Below are positions 34,178 to 43,143 of a stretch of 43,199 nucleotides of DNA, one piece after another. Every line of letters starts with the position of its first letter. The stretch's first letter is position 1. The position numbers were made by a program, and so were the translations under genes. The notes beneath the pieces are model-generated. The model did no database searches. It was not told the DNA's origin and worked only from the letters and a program-made list of their open reading frames with translations. Source of the DNA: Gemmataceae bacterium (GTDB lineage: Bacteria > Planctomycetota > Planctomycetia > Gemmatales > Gemmataceae); NCBI GenBank assembly GCA_019694755.1, contig JAIBBI010000029.1, positions 1 to 43,199 on the forward strand. Direction: 5' to 3'.

Positions 34178-34953
34178 TCCGAATGGTCCGCCCGAAATCG
34201 GCGACCAGTGAGTAAGGCACGAGCCCGCCTTCCAAAATCGTAAAGCCCTCCAACTCCCGCCCTGCTTTGAACCAATGGCTGGAAACGGGTCGTGTCGCGT
34301 GATTGCGCTTCGGCAGCGAGAGCATCCATAGCCTTCTCAAGCGCCGAAGCAACAACCGAAGTGCATTGTTTCGGACCGCTCCCTGACAACGATTCCGCAG
34401 CGATCGGCGATCCACAGCCGATCAAAGCCACAGGCTTGCTCTCGTTCCAAAATGTGTACTCGACGGCAATCGGAAGGATGACGCCGTGCGACATCCCTGC
34501 CGCAATATGCCCGACCCCTGCACGCAACTCGACTGGCCTGATTCGGGCATCGGTGAATTGGCCCTGGGCGGTAACCCATAGAGACGCATTGGCGTACGTC
34601 ATTAACTGACGCCCGACCCGCAAAAACTCGCGAGCGCCACGAAGGGTGCCTGGATCGATGCCGAATAGTCCCGCTTTGGCGAGGAACTTGTATTTTTCGA
34701 GTGCCGTCGCATCGATCGGAGCGAAATCTAATCGATTCGGCCAGAAACGACAGAGAACATATCCAATGATCGGGTCCCACCAACTCGGGTGGTTCATTAC
34801 GATTAATGCGGGTCCTTCCCAGGACGATGGCGCAGGCATCGATTTCGCAATGCCGACGAAGTGAAAGTGCTTGGCAGCGTATTTCGGTGCGTAGTCGCGG
34901 AACAGCCGAAACAGCCACGGCCAACGAGGCGGCAGTTGGTCGCCTGTTTTCAC
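34174..34953 (-). CDS. PlsC-like acyltransferase of the carotenoid set
   Basis: A 259-residue protein from GTG 34953, chosen because this codon overlaps the stop of the upstream desaturase (GTGA) while a longer reading would overlap it by 85 bp. The acyltransferase motif NHPSWWDP (the NHX4D block) is near residue 54, followed by FAPIDATALEKYKFLAKAGLFGIDPGT and a hydrophilic FTDARIRPVELRAGVG. Family members transfer an acyl group to phospholipid precursors or, in C30 carotenoid clusters, esterify the sugar of a glycosylated carotenoid. Position between a desaturase and a glycosyltransferase supports the second role. Lack of a strong signal peptide suggests membrane association at the cytoplasmic face. 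Confidence 0.88.
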   Translation of the reverse strand: MKTGDQLPPRWPWLFRLFRDYAPKYAAKHFHFVGIAKSMPAPSSWEGPALIVMNHPSWWDPIIGYVLCRFWPNRLDFAPIDATALEKYKFLAKAGLFGIDPGTLRGAREFLRVGRQLMTYANASLWVTAQGQFTDARIRPVELRAGVGHIAAGMSHGVILPIAVEYTFWNESKPVALIGCGSPIAAESLSGSGPKQCTSVVASALEKAMDALAAEAQSRDTTRFQPLVQSRAGVGGLYDFGRRARALLTGRRFRADHSE

Positions 34954-36500
34954 GGAGCTATCCTGACCGGCGTCCGGCGAGAGCGATTCTCGCTCCGGAA
35001 TACATCCTCGTCGAACGAATCGGCAGCAATCCACCCGCTCATCAGCGCCATTGGCATGCCAGGTCCCGGGTGAGCCGACCCGCCGGCCAGGTAAAGCCCC
35101 GGAATATGCCGGCTCCGGTTGGCCGGCTTAAACGCGCCGGCCCATTTCCCGTGACTGGCAAGGCCATAGATGGCCCCGTCGAGCACGCGATATCGGTCAT
35201 GAATGTCCTGTGGAGTCAGCGCGGATTCAAAGACGATCCGGTCTTCGATGTCAGCCATTCCTCCAGTGGTCTGTAACTTGCGAATGATGGCCTTGCGGTA
35301 CTCCGGCAGCATCTTTTTCCAGTCGTGGTGTTTACGCAGAAACGGCGTATGGACCAGCACATAAAGTGCTTCGCCGCCGGGCGGGGCGACTTCGGGCTCG
35401 GTGCGGGCCGGTGCTGCAATGTAGCAGGTGGGATCCGGCGCGGGCTCACCTTTCTTGTAGATCCAGTCAAACTCAACGTGCGGGTCGGCCGAGAACACGA
35501 AGTTGTGATGGAGTAAATGCTCGTAGGCCTTTTTCAAACCGAGATAAAGGACCACTCCCGAGCAGGCTGGCTCGAATTTCCTTTCGCCGAGGAACTTCTG
35601 ACTGGCCGGTGAAGGTTCAAGTACCTCCTTGTACGTTCGCACAACATCCATATTGGAAACGACCGCATCGGCCGGGATCGATTCGTCTGAATCTGTCAAT
35701 ACCCCGCAGGCATGACCGGTCGCACTGCGCTCGATCTTGCGGACACCGACACCCGTCGTCAGCGTGACTCCCATCTCGCGAGCCAGTCGAACAAGGGCGG
35801 CGGGGACAGCGCCGGTTCCGCCCCGCGGGTACCAAACACCGTCCGACGTTTGCATATGAGCGATACCGCAAAGAACGGCCGGCGACTGTTCCGGTGAGGA
35901 CCCCACGTACTGCGTGAAATGGTCGATCATTTGAGCAACCCGCGAGTCCGGTACGTATGACCGGACGACGCTGGCGACAGAACGGCCCATCTTCAGGGAA
36001 AGAACATCTTTCAGCGTTGAAATGTTGAACGAATTTCCAGGATCGAACACGTCGCGAAGGCCACCGACCGACCGCCAGAAGTAGAACTTTTCGGATACCT
36101 GATGAAGCCGGGCTGACAGGTCAAGGAATCGACCATATCCAGCCTCGCTGCCGGGAGAAAACTGCCGGAGAGATTCTCTCATCTCGCCAAGATTGGATTT
36201 CAGATCCAGGACAGAGCCATCGACAAACAAGCAACGCCATTGGGGATCGAGTGGTAACAGCTCCAGGTAGTCGGACAACTTTCGATCGCATTCCCGGAAG
36301 ATACGGTCGAGTACGCGGGGCACAGTGAGGATCGTGGGGCCCATGTCGAATCGAAAGCCCTGCGACTCCAGCACGGCCGCCTTTCCGCCGAGCCACGAAG
36401 ATTTCTCGAAAAGCGTTACGCTATGCCCGCGCCCGGCCAGCGTGCAAGCGGCCGCAAGGCCACCTAGCCCTCCGCCAACGATTACGACCCGCTTGGCCAT
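34950..36500 (-). CDS. CrtN/CrtP-type carotenoid desaturase or oxygenase
   Basis: A 516-residue FAD enzyme of the CrtI superfamily. The dinucleotide motif VVIVGGGLGGLAAACTLAGRGHSVTLFEK opens the protein, then FRFDMGPTILTVPRVLDRIF, a feature of CrtN/CrtP proteins, and near the end LYLAGGSAHPGPGMPMALMSGW, the usual C-terminal FAD-contact block. It could desaturate a C30 or C40 backbone or oxidise a terminal methyl group (CrtP-like), and sequence alone cannot separate these. ATG 36500 follows GAGGA with good spacing. The stop overlaps the acyltransferase start. Its paralogue lies 54 bp upstream. Confidence 0.92.
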   Translation of the reverse strand: MAKRVVIVGGGLGGLAAACTLAGRGHSVTLFEKSSWLGGKAAVLESQGFRFDMGPTILTVPRVLDRIFRECDRKLSDYLELLPLDPQWRCLFVDGSVLDLKSNLGEMRESLRQFSPGSEAGYGRFLDLSARLHQVSEKFYFWRSVGGLRDVFDPGNSFNISTLKDVLSLKMGRSVASVVRSYVPDSRVAQMIDHFTQYVGSSPEQSPAVLCGIAHMQTSDGVWYPRGGTGAVPAALVRLAREMGVTLTTGVGVRKIERSATGHACGVLTDSDESIPADAVVSNMDVVRTYKEVLEPSPASQKFLGERKFEPACSGVVLYLGLKKAYEHLLHHNFVFSADPHVEFDWIYKKGEPAPDPTCYIAAPARTEPEVAPPGGEALYVLVHTPFLRKHHDWKKMLPEYRKAIIRKLQTTGGMADIEDRIVFESALTPQDIHDRYRVLDGAIYGLASHGKWAGAFKPANRSRHIPGLYLAGGSAHPGPGMPMALMSGWIAADSFDEDVFRSENRSRRTPVRIAP

Positions 36501-36554
36501 CCCAATTTCCTCGTGCCCACCGACTATCCTACTGGCAACGCAATTCTGGAAACT

Positions 36555-38093
36555 TCAGCCGACGTACTCGGGCACCTCGAGGCTGCCGGGAACGTCGACG
36601 AACGAGTGGTCCTTTCCGAGGTCACCGAGCAGCAATCGCGAAGTGATCCGGGCCGACTCGAAAATCACCGGTAAGCCACTGCCGGGATGGGTGCCACCAC
36701 CGACGAGGTACGTGCCGGGCACCTCGTCGAACCGATTCCGCGGCCGGAAGTGAAGCATCTGCCCCAGATTGTGGGCCAGATTGAACGTGGCCCCGCGGTA
36801 AACATGGTACTTCGATTCCCAGTCGGCCGGCGTGACCATTTTCTCAAAGCGAATCCGCTTCTCGATGTCGGAACAACCGAGTCGCTTCTGAAGTTGCTGC
36901 AGGACAACTCGCCGGAATGCCGGGGCTTCACGATTCCAGTCGATATTCGAGTGCACGTGACTGACAGGTGCGAGCACGTACAGAGTGCTGCCCCCGTCGG
37001 GGGCAAGCCCCGGGTCCGTCACACAGGCGTTCTGGACGTAAAGCGAAGGATCAGCCGACAGTACATGGTCGGATTCGATCTCTCTCAGGTTGCGTTCGTA
37101 GTCCGCCGCCATGTAGATCGAATGGTGCGACAAGTGTTCATACTGGCCTTCAATTCCGAGGTACAGCATGAACGTCGAACAGGAATATCGCTTCTTCGCG
37201 ATCGCTTTGTCCGTCCAAGTTCGGCGACGGGAGTTGGGCACCAGTCGGGTCATAGCCTGCGCGAAGTCTGCATTTATGACGATTGCGTCACCGGAAAACA
37301 CACCCGAAGCCGTGCGAACTCCCGAGGCACGTCGGCCACGAAACAGCACCTCTTCGACTTCCTCTCCGTAGCGAATCTCGACGCCCAGATCCTCCGCGAC
37401 GCGGGCCATGTGCTCCATGACCGCGGAGCATCCACCGATAGGGTGATACACGCCGTGTTCGTATTCGAGAAAGCTGAGGATGGAGAAAAGGCTCGGGCAC
37501 TGGAATGGCGACATACCGAGGTACTTGGATTGAAACGAGAACGCCAAGCGGACCCGCGGGTCGCGAAAATAGGACGCGAGTTCGGAATTCAGGGATTTCC
37601 ACGGACGCAATAGCGGGAGAAGCTTGATGAGGTCCCACGAAAACATGGACGACCACCCGAGAAACGGGCTTTCGAGCGCCGGCTGAAAACAGGCGAGTTT
37701 CCGGCGGTTGTCGGCCAGGAACTGGCGAAACCGGCCAGCATCGGAAACCGAGAGCTTTTCCACCTCCCGGATCATCCGATCGACGTTGGGAGTCGCCTTC
37801 AATTCACCACCCGAGCCGAATATCAAGTGATACTGCGGATCGAGGCGAACCATTGGTACTTCGGAACGGAGGTCCCGACCGCAGGCCCGAAAAACACGCT
37901 CGAGTGACAGCGGAAAAAGGAAGAACGTCGGGCCAAGGTCAAAGCGAAATCCCTCGGCCTCAATGGACGAGGTACGCCCGCCCGGGCGGTCCAATCGTTC
38001 CAGGACGGTCACACGGAGGCCCGCCCTGGCCAGTATCATTGCCGCGGCCAAGCCTCCGGGCCCTGCCCCGACAATGACGACGCTTTCAGCCAT
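36555..38093 (-). CDS. CrtN/CrtI-type phytoene (diapophytoene) desaturase
   Basis: A 512-residue paralogue of the downstream desaturase. The motif VVIVGAGPGGLAAAMILARAG and GGRTSSIEAEGFRFDLGPT give the FAD end, FQSKYLGMSPFQCPSLFSILSFLEYEHGVYHPIGG the substrate-side part, and YLVGGGTHPGSGLPVIFESARITS the classic C-terminal CrtI motif. This is the first gene of the run. Phytoene-type desaturation of a C30 backbone (as in staphyloxanthin-like pathways) is the most likely role. No carotenoid synthase or squalene-type synthase gene is in the window, so the substrate must come from elsewhere. The 105-bp region upstream is shared with the divergent PLP enzyme. Confidence 0.92.
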   Translation of the reverse strand: MAESVVIVGAGPGGLAAAMILARAGLRVTVLERLDRPGGRTSSIEAEGFRFDLGPTFFLFPLSLERVFRACGRDLRSEVPMVRLDPQYHLIFGSGGELKATPNVDRMIREVEKLSVSDAGRFRQFLADNRRKLACFQPALESPFLGWSSMFSWDLIKLLPLLRPWKSLNSELASYFRDPRVRLAFSFQSKYLGMSPFQCPSLFSILSFLEYEHGVYHPIGGCSAVMEHMARVAEDLGVEIRYGEEVEEVLFRGRRASGVRTASGVFSGDAIVINADFAQAMTRLVPNSRRRTWTDKAIAKKRYSCSTFMLYLGIEGQYEHLSHHSIYMAADYERNLREIESDHVLSADPSLYVQNACVTDPGLAPDGGSTLYVLAPVSHVHSNIDWNREAPAFRRVVLQQLQKRLGCSDIEKRIRFEKMVTPADWESKYHVYRGATFNLAHNLGQMLHFRPRNRFDEVPGTYLVGGGTHPGSGLPVIFESARITSRLLLGDLGKDHSFVDVPGSLEVPEYVG

Positions 38094-38198
38094 GAAATCG
38101 CTATCCTGCCGACAAACACGGGCAATGCCCGCACTGTTTTATGCCATGATAGTCAGCCGAATTGGTTTCCGGCAAATTGGTTCCTACGGGACGGACCT

Positions 38199-39233
38199 AT
38201 GACCCACCTTTCGAATCAGCAATTGGCCAGTGCTACCGAGCGACTTGCCCGGAAGATGCTGGGCCATTGGCCGACGCCCCTCACCGAGTTGCCACGCCTC
38301 TCCGAGGAACTGGGAATCCGCGTCTTAATGAAACGCGATGACTGTTCCGGATTCTATTTCGGAGGTAACAAGACCCGCCACAACGAGTTCCTCATCGGGG
38401 ATGCCATTTCGTCGGGGTGCGACTGCGTGGTGTGGGGGGCGGAAATCCAGTCGAACAATTGCCGACAGACTGCGGCCGCCTGCTCCCGGTTCGGACTGGA
38501 CTGCTACTTGTACCTGAGCCCCGGCCATCACCGACTCGACGTCAACGGCAACCTCCTTCTTCATTACCTCGCGGGTGCAAGAGTGGAGATTGTTGACGCC
38601 CGCATCGGACCTGAGCTTGATGAACTGCTCGTCGAAAAGGGCCGGGCCCTGCAGGCCGCTGGTCGACGGCCTTACTTCTGGGACCGTTCGCGAGTCATCC
38701 CCCGTGCGGCAGTAAGCTATGCTCTCTGCCTCGCAGAGACACTGGAACAGTGCGAAGCGAAAACGGCCAGGCCATCCGCTGTCTACGTCTCGTCGGCTGG
38801 CTCAACGGGTGCAGGGCTAGCCCTGGGAAAGGCTGCGCTCGGCTTCGAGGGCAGTATCCGAAACGTCTGTCCGATGGCCTGGCCCTGGGACGTGCGCGAA
38901 GATCTAGCCAGGTCAGCGACAATTGCAGCTCGAGCGATTGGATTGCCCATTGAAGTTCGCCCTGGAGACATAGAAGCCGATGAATCCCAAGTCGGCGTGT
39001 ACGGCCGACCAACGGCAGCAGGACAGGAAGCAATGAAGTTACTGATGCGAACCGAGGCCATACTGCTCGACCCCGTCTATTCGGCGAAGGCCATGGCAGG
39101 GTTGTTGGCCGACGCACGGAACGGGAAGATTCCAAGCGGTTCTACAGTTGTGTTCGTTCACACAGGTGGCACGCCCGTTGTGTTTTCGCTGGCACCTGAA
39201 ATGCTCGCGTCTTTCACCGGGTCGGGGACCTGA
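38199..39233 (+). CDS. D-cysteine desulfhydrase/ACC deaminase-family PLP enzyme
   Basis: A 344-residue fold-type II PLP enzyme. The N-terminus WPTPLTELPRLSEELGIRVLMKRDDCSGFYFGGNKTR contains the family block with the PLP Lys at residue 58 (GGNK). The phosphate-binding glycines lie in SSAGSTGAGLALG, and the C-terminus ends with VVFVHTGGTPVVFSL. Members remove sulfide and ammonia from D-cysteine, or deaminate 1-aminocyclopropane-1-carboxylate. The residues following the Lys (TRHNE instead of the common TRKLE) may shift specificity, so the substrate is uncertain. The 3' end overlaps the convergent methyltransferase gene by 76 bp. Near the start, two copies of AATTGGTT-like sequence (38160-38184) form a 15-bp-spaced direct repeat. 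Confidence 0.9.
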   Translation: MTHLSNQQLASATERLARKMLGHWPTPLTELPRLSEELGIRVLMKRDDCSGFYFGGNKTRHNEFLIGDAISSGCDCVVWGAEIQSNNCRQTAAACSRFGLDCYLYLSPGHHRLDVNGNLLLHYLAGARVEIVDARIGPELDELLVEKGRALQAAGRRPYFWDRSRVIPRAAVSYALCLAETLEQCEAKTARPSAVYVSSAGSTGAGLALGKAALGFEGSIRNVCPMAWPWDVREDLARSATIAARAIGLPIEVRPGDIEADESQVGVYGRPTAAGQEAMKLLMRTEAILLDPVYSAKAMAGLLADARNGKIPSGSTVVFVHTGGTPVVFSLAPEMLASFTGSGT

Positions 39234-39985
39234 TAACCAGTTCTAACGACCCACTCCAACTGACGAGCAATTCCGTGCAGTAGTTGTACGTCGTTGTGAG
39301 TGGGCCGTGCCCGGATGATGATTTGTCGGAGCCCATGAAACAGAAGTTCGGCTTTGTCGTCCCAGAGAAAATGCACGTCTTCGAGAGCCTTCTTCAGATG
39401 GCGGAACATTCGTTCGCGTTCGTCGTCGGTCGCCGGGGCACTTTCCGAAACAAAATCCTCCCCTGAAGATTCGGCTCGAAAAACCTCGTACGCCGCGATT
39501 GCGACGGCGTGAGAAAGGTTGAGCGCCGAATACTCCTTGTTGGCCGGTATGGTGATGAGGTGGTCGCACCGGGCCACCTCGGCCGTCGAGAGCCCACTGG
39601 GTTCGGGGCCAAATACCAAAGCGACAGGCCCAGAATGAGATAAGGCCACAAGTTTGGGCAAAGTCTCGGCCGGACTTCCGGCCATGCCCCGGCGGATGAG
39701 CCCCGCATCATTGGAGGAAAACGCCGCGGAGCCAACACACCCTGCGAGCGCTTCGTCAAGCCGGTCAACTCTTTTGGCCGACGCGAGGACTTGCTGACCG
39801 TGCGTTGCCCTCTGGAAAGCCTCCGGCGACATTGGATCCGCGACCGGTGCGACAAGGACTAGATCGCTGATTCCGAAGTTGCGAAGAACACGAGCGACAG
39901 CGCCGATGTTGCCCGCCACCTCGGGCCGGACGAGCACAAATCGGATTCTGCCGTTATTTTTCGCGTAAGCGTCTTGCCGGGTCAT
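39158..39985 (-). CDS. TrmJ-type RNA 2'-O-methyltransferase (SpoU family)
   Basis: A 275-residue protein from ATG 39985, which leaves 7 bp after the upstream stop; a longer reading from 40024 would overlap that gene. The SPOUT (trefoil-knot) signatures are IRFVLVRPEVAGNIGAVARVLRNFGISDLVLVAP, the central VALVFGPEPSGLS, and LITIPANKEYSALNLSHAVAIAAYE. These identify the TrmJ/LasT group that methylates the ribose at position 32 of tRNA in bacteria. The C-terminal 60 or so residues are a helical extension (HLKKALEDVHFLWDDKAELL). The last 15 residues overlap the convergent PLP-enzyme gene. The gene probably shares a transcript with the aas-like gene before it. Confidence 0.9.
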   Translation of the reverse strand: MTRQDAYAKNNGRIRFVLVRPEVAGNIGAVARVLRNFGISDLVLVAPVADPMSPEAFQRATHGQQVLASAKRVDRLDEALAGCVGSAAFSSNDAGLIRRGMAGSPAETLPKLVALSHSGPVALVFGPEPSGLSTAEVARCDHLITIPANKEYSALNLSHAVAIAAYEVFRAESSGEDFVSESAPATDDERERMFRHLKKALEDVHFLWDDKAELLFHGLRQIIIRARPTHNDVQLLHGIARQLEWVVRTGYQVPDPVKDASISGASENTTGVPPV

Positions 39986-39992
39986 GATCGAA

Positions 39993-42209
39993 CTATCCGG
40001 CGACAGCGGTCGTGGAAGGCGCATTTCCTAGGGCGATCTGCTTGATTGCCTGAAGGTCCAGTTTGCCGGTCCCAAGTAGGGGCATGGAAGACACCGGCCG
40101 AAAATCCCGCTCACTCGGAATCCAGAGATTGGGCAGGCCTCGCTTCGACAGAGCATCGGTCAGGGATTCGGGCGTCGTACCTGCGGGAAAATCCAGATGG
40201 AGCACGATGATCCGTTCGCCCTTTTTCTCGTCCGGAATCGAGGTGACGGCCAGGACCCGGTCAGTCATTCCCATAACGGCATGGAGTTCTTCCTCAAGCC
40301 GCTCCAGAGGAACCATCTCGCCACCGATCTTTGCGAACCGGGATTGCCGACCCGTCAGGGTTACGAATCCGTCTTCATCGACGTGGCCGATGTCACCTGT
40401 CACATACCAGCCTTCTCGAAGCGACTTGCGAGTGAGGTCTTCCCGGTGCAGGTAGCCCTGATGAACATTGGGACCGTACACGAGCAGGAGTCCCTCGGTG
40501 TCTTCCGGGAGCAACTCGCCAGTTTCCGGATGGACAATCCGGGTCGCAATCCCCGGTAACGGCTGGCCGATCGTCCCGGGTTTCGATCGTACCTGCGTAA
40601 TCCCGGCGACCTTCATGTCGGCCATGTTGACACTGACGACCGGTGAAAGTTCGGTACAGCCGTAACCCTCCAATGGTCGAACGCCGAACTTGGCTTCGAA
40701 CTCGTCGGCGAGCGCGACCGGCAGCTTTTCCGCCCCACAAACGAGCAGGCGCATTGAGCGGAAGTCCTCGGGATCGCACCGACGTACATAGAACCGGAGA
40801 AAAGTCGCCGTGGCTGCCATCAGCGTTGCTTTTTGCGATCGTGCCCACTCGCCGACTTCCTTGGCCGCGCGCGGGTCCGGCAGGTACATGGCGCTCGCAC
40901 CTACGGCCAACGGCCCCCACATGGTCACGGTGTAACCGAAACTATGGAAGAATGGCAGAATCCCCAGGACGCGATCTTCCTGCGAGAATTGTGCGTGTTC
41001 GATGAACGCTTCGACGTTGGATGCGATATTGCCGTGCGACAGAGTAATACCTTTCGGCTCGCCGGTGCTCCCACTGGAAAACACTACCGTCGCCAACTGG
41101 TTGGATTGGTGTCTGTTCAGGCCCCAGATTCTTTCCAACAGCCATCCCGGGAGTATCACGACCATCAGGAAGGTAGCAAGTTTGGTCCACCGGCCAATTC
41201 CCGGAAGGAGATCTTCGAGCATGATCGGAGTCACGTCCGGCCCGAAGTCGCCCGGCACCTTGGCGACAAACCGCTTGGATGTCAGCACATGGCGAAGCTG
41301 ACACTGCCTGACGGACGATTGCACGACCTCAGGCCCGGCCGTGTAGTTCAGATTGACCGCGGTTTTGCCGAGCATGCAAAGCGCGAGATTAGCAAACGCC
41401 CCGCCTGTGCTCGACGGGAGCCAGACGCCAACCATATGTTCGACCCCCAGTATCGGCTTCAGCAGTCGACTGAGGCACACGACGCCCGTTAACGTTTTGC
41501 CGTAGGTCAATTGCTGCGCCTTACCCGAAGTATCAATGAAACACAGTCGAAACGGTCGCCGGGCGGCGTTTCGGACAAAGGTCCGGTGAACCGGGCGAAT
41601 CGACTCCGCCCGTTCGATAGCGCTCTGGGCCAGTAACTCCTGAACCGCCTGCCGAGCTTGAAACGCGGTCGCCCCGGCCGGAAGCGCCTTTCCGAGTCGG
41701 ACCCGGACCGGGCCGGGCCGTCGCCGCGATCTTGTCCAGATCAGCCTGCCGCCGGCATACCCGAACCGGCTTCCCCACATTCCGTCAATGCAAGCTGGTA
41801 TCACTGGAACATCCGCATCCCGGGCGATCTGCTCGAAACCCCGGCGGAACTTCATCATGGTTCCGCAGCGAGTGGGATACCCCTCTGGAAACAGCGCGAC
41901 GATTTCGCCCTGTTTCAGCAAATCGACCGCCGCCTGCATGGCTTGGCGAAATCCCTTCGGTCCGGTCCGCGGCATGGGGATCGCCCCCAGACTCCGTAGG
42001 AACCAGCCCAACAGTCCGCGATTTACGAAGTACTCGTCGATGACGAACCTGACGCGCCGGGGCGACGCTGCCAGAAGGAGAATTCCATCAACGTAACTGA
42101 CATGATTGCAGACAATCAGCGCGCCACCCTTTTCCGGGAGATACGCCCGACCGGAAACCCTGATCCGATAAACCAGCCACGAGTAAAGCCAGTTAATCGC
42201 ATGGAGCAT
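39993..42209 (-). CDS. Aas-like fusion: PlsC acyltransferase and acyl-AMP ligase
   Basis: A 738-residue two-domain protein. Residues of about 1-200 are a PlsC acyltransferase with NHVSYVD (catalytic His36 and Asp41) and the FPEGYPTR block. Residues of about 220-738 are an AMP-forming acyl ligase: P-loop VVFSSGSTGEPKGITLSHGN, the adenylate motif YGCTELSPVVS, the hinge TGDIGHVDEDGFVTLTGRQSRFAKIGGEMV and a final KGRG-like GTGKLDLQ. This order matches Aas, which re-acylates lysophospholipids using free fatty acid and ATP via acyl carrier protein. The E. coli protein also has a transporter domain partner; none is seen here. An SD-like GAGGA lies 10 bases before the start. Confidence 0.92.
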   Translation of the reverse strand: MLHAINWLYSWLVYRIRVSGRAYLPEKGGALIVCNHVSYVDGILLLAASPRRVRFVIDEYFVNRGLLGWFLRSLGAIPMPRTGPKGFRQAMQAAVDLLKQGEIVALFPEGYPTRCGTMMKFRRGFEQIARDADVPVIPACIDGMWGSRFGYAGGRLIWTRSRRRPGPVRVRLGKALPAGATAFQARQAVQELLAQSAIERAESIRPVHRTFVRNAARRPFRLCFIDTSGKAQQLTYGKTLTGVVCLSRLLKPILGVEHMVGVWLPSSTGGAFANLALCMLGKTAVNLNYTAGPEVVQSSVRQCQLRHVLTSKRFVAKVPGDFGPDVTPIMLEDLLPGIGRWTKLATFLMVVILPGWLLERIWGLNRHQSNQLATVVFSSGSTGEPKGITLSHGNIASNVEAFIEHAQFSQEDRVLGILPFFHSFGYTVTMWGPLAVGASAMYLPDPRAAKEVGEWARSQKATLMAATATFLRFYVRRCDPEDFRSMRLLVCGAEKLPVALADEFEAKFGVRPLEGYGCTELSPVVSVNMADMKVAGITQVRSKPGTIGQPLPGIATRIVHPETGELLPEDTEGLLLVYGPNVHQGYLHREDLTRKSLREGWYVTGDIGHVDEDGFVTLTGRQSRFAKIGGEMVPLERLEEELHAVMGMTDRVLAVTSIPDEKKGERIIVLHLDFPAGTTPESLTDALSKRGLPNLWIPSERDFRPVSSMPLLGTGKLDLQAIKQIALGNAPSTTAVAG

Positions 42210-42612
42210 CAGTTCAAAGTCCTCGCCGTGAACCAGCCGACCCCGACCATTCCGTGAATCGGTCGATGGTTTTCACTCCCGTTGCGGCGATAAAGTTACC
42301 CACAAATACCGGTTTCGTCCATAACTGTTTACAGGGTTGCAGCTTACAATCGCGAATTTGTGGGAGATTCCCGGCCCCGGCCTTCAATCTGATGGCAAGG
42401 ACACCTACCCAGTCACGCCGCAAGCCTCTGTGATATCAACAGTTGCGGTCGCCACGGTGTGATCATCCCCCATTCGCAAAATGGTGGTTCCGGGAGTTGG
42501 CGTTGTCCACGCATGCTCTAGCGACTATTCACCTTCTGTCCGCGCCAACGGGGAAAGCGGCGCAGAATGTCCGGCCTGAGCTTTGGCAATGACAGATGAA
42601 GGGAGCGGTTTG
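42210..42612. other. Intergenic region of about 400 bp with divergent promoters expected
   Basis: This gap separates the minus-strand aas-like gene from the next plus-strand gene, so it should carry a promoter for each. No convincing paired -35/-10 elements can be placed by eye. A few DnaA-box-like 9-mers (for example TTACCCACA near 42294 and TTGTCCACG near 42503) occur but do not match the consensus fully. No RNA gene, repeat array or other feature was recognised. Confidence 0.5.
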
Positions 42613-42966
42613 ATGCTCGATCGTGCTTTTCTTAGGCCGATTCTGGACGACGAGTCCCTTACTCGCGGACTGGGCGACGAAGAAGCCCGGGTGATGATCG
42701 AATGGCTCGTAAATCATGCCGAGCGGATCGCGACGGAGAGCGAGTCCGAGTCGGCAACGCGACACCTGCGGGACCTTTGCAGAAGGGCGAAGTCGGTGAG
42801 CCGTTTCGTCCGGCTTTGGTGCCATGACGGGGAATGCGGAGCGGCCATGCAGTTTGCGGGAGCGGAAAACGCCCCGTGGAACCTTCCGACGGGAGACGAA
42901 GACGCTGCCGACCTCATCGCCAGGCTCCTCGATTGCGAAGACCGTCGCATTGTCGCATTTGCGTAA
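42613..42966 (+). CDS. Small conserved-looking soluble protein of unknown function
   Basis: A protein of 117 residues from ATG 42613, preferred because AAGGGAG lies about eight bases upstream; in-frame ATGs at 42583 and 42589 would add up to ten residues. The sequence is acidic and helical (LDDESLTRGLGDEEARVMIEWLVNHAERIA; SESATRHLRDLCRRAKSVSRFVRLW) with a Cys-containing middle (WCHDGECGAAMQ). No domain is recognisable. It may be one of many planctomycete-specific small paralogues, but I cannot confirm this. No membrane segment or signal peptide is seen. Confidence 0.72.
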   Translation: MLDRAFLRPILDDESLTRGLGDEEARVMIEWLVNHAERIATESESESATRHLRDLCRRAKSVSRFVRLWCHDGECGAAMQFAGAENAPWNLPTGDEDAADLIARLLDCEDRRIVAFA

Positions 42967-43143
42967 GGCGGGTAATCCCTGCGGCGCATGCGGCGGAGCG
43001 GCGCGCCGTCCGTGCGATTTTCCGTCGCGTGGCGTCGTATCACTTGCAGTCGCCGGTATGATGGGATGACTCCGATGCCTTGCGGCACTGCGGCCGCTGC
43101 ATAGTTTAAACTGGTCAGTTCGCTCAACTTACGAGGTGGTCCG

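Noticed and set aside
42290-42510. DnaA-box-like 9-mers that might mark a replication origin
   Set aside because: They deviate from the consensus, are few, and no dnaA, dnaN or AT-rich unwinding region is close. The topoisomerase genes are not evidence for an origin.
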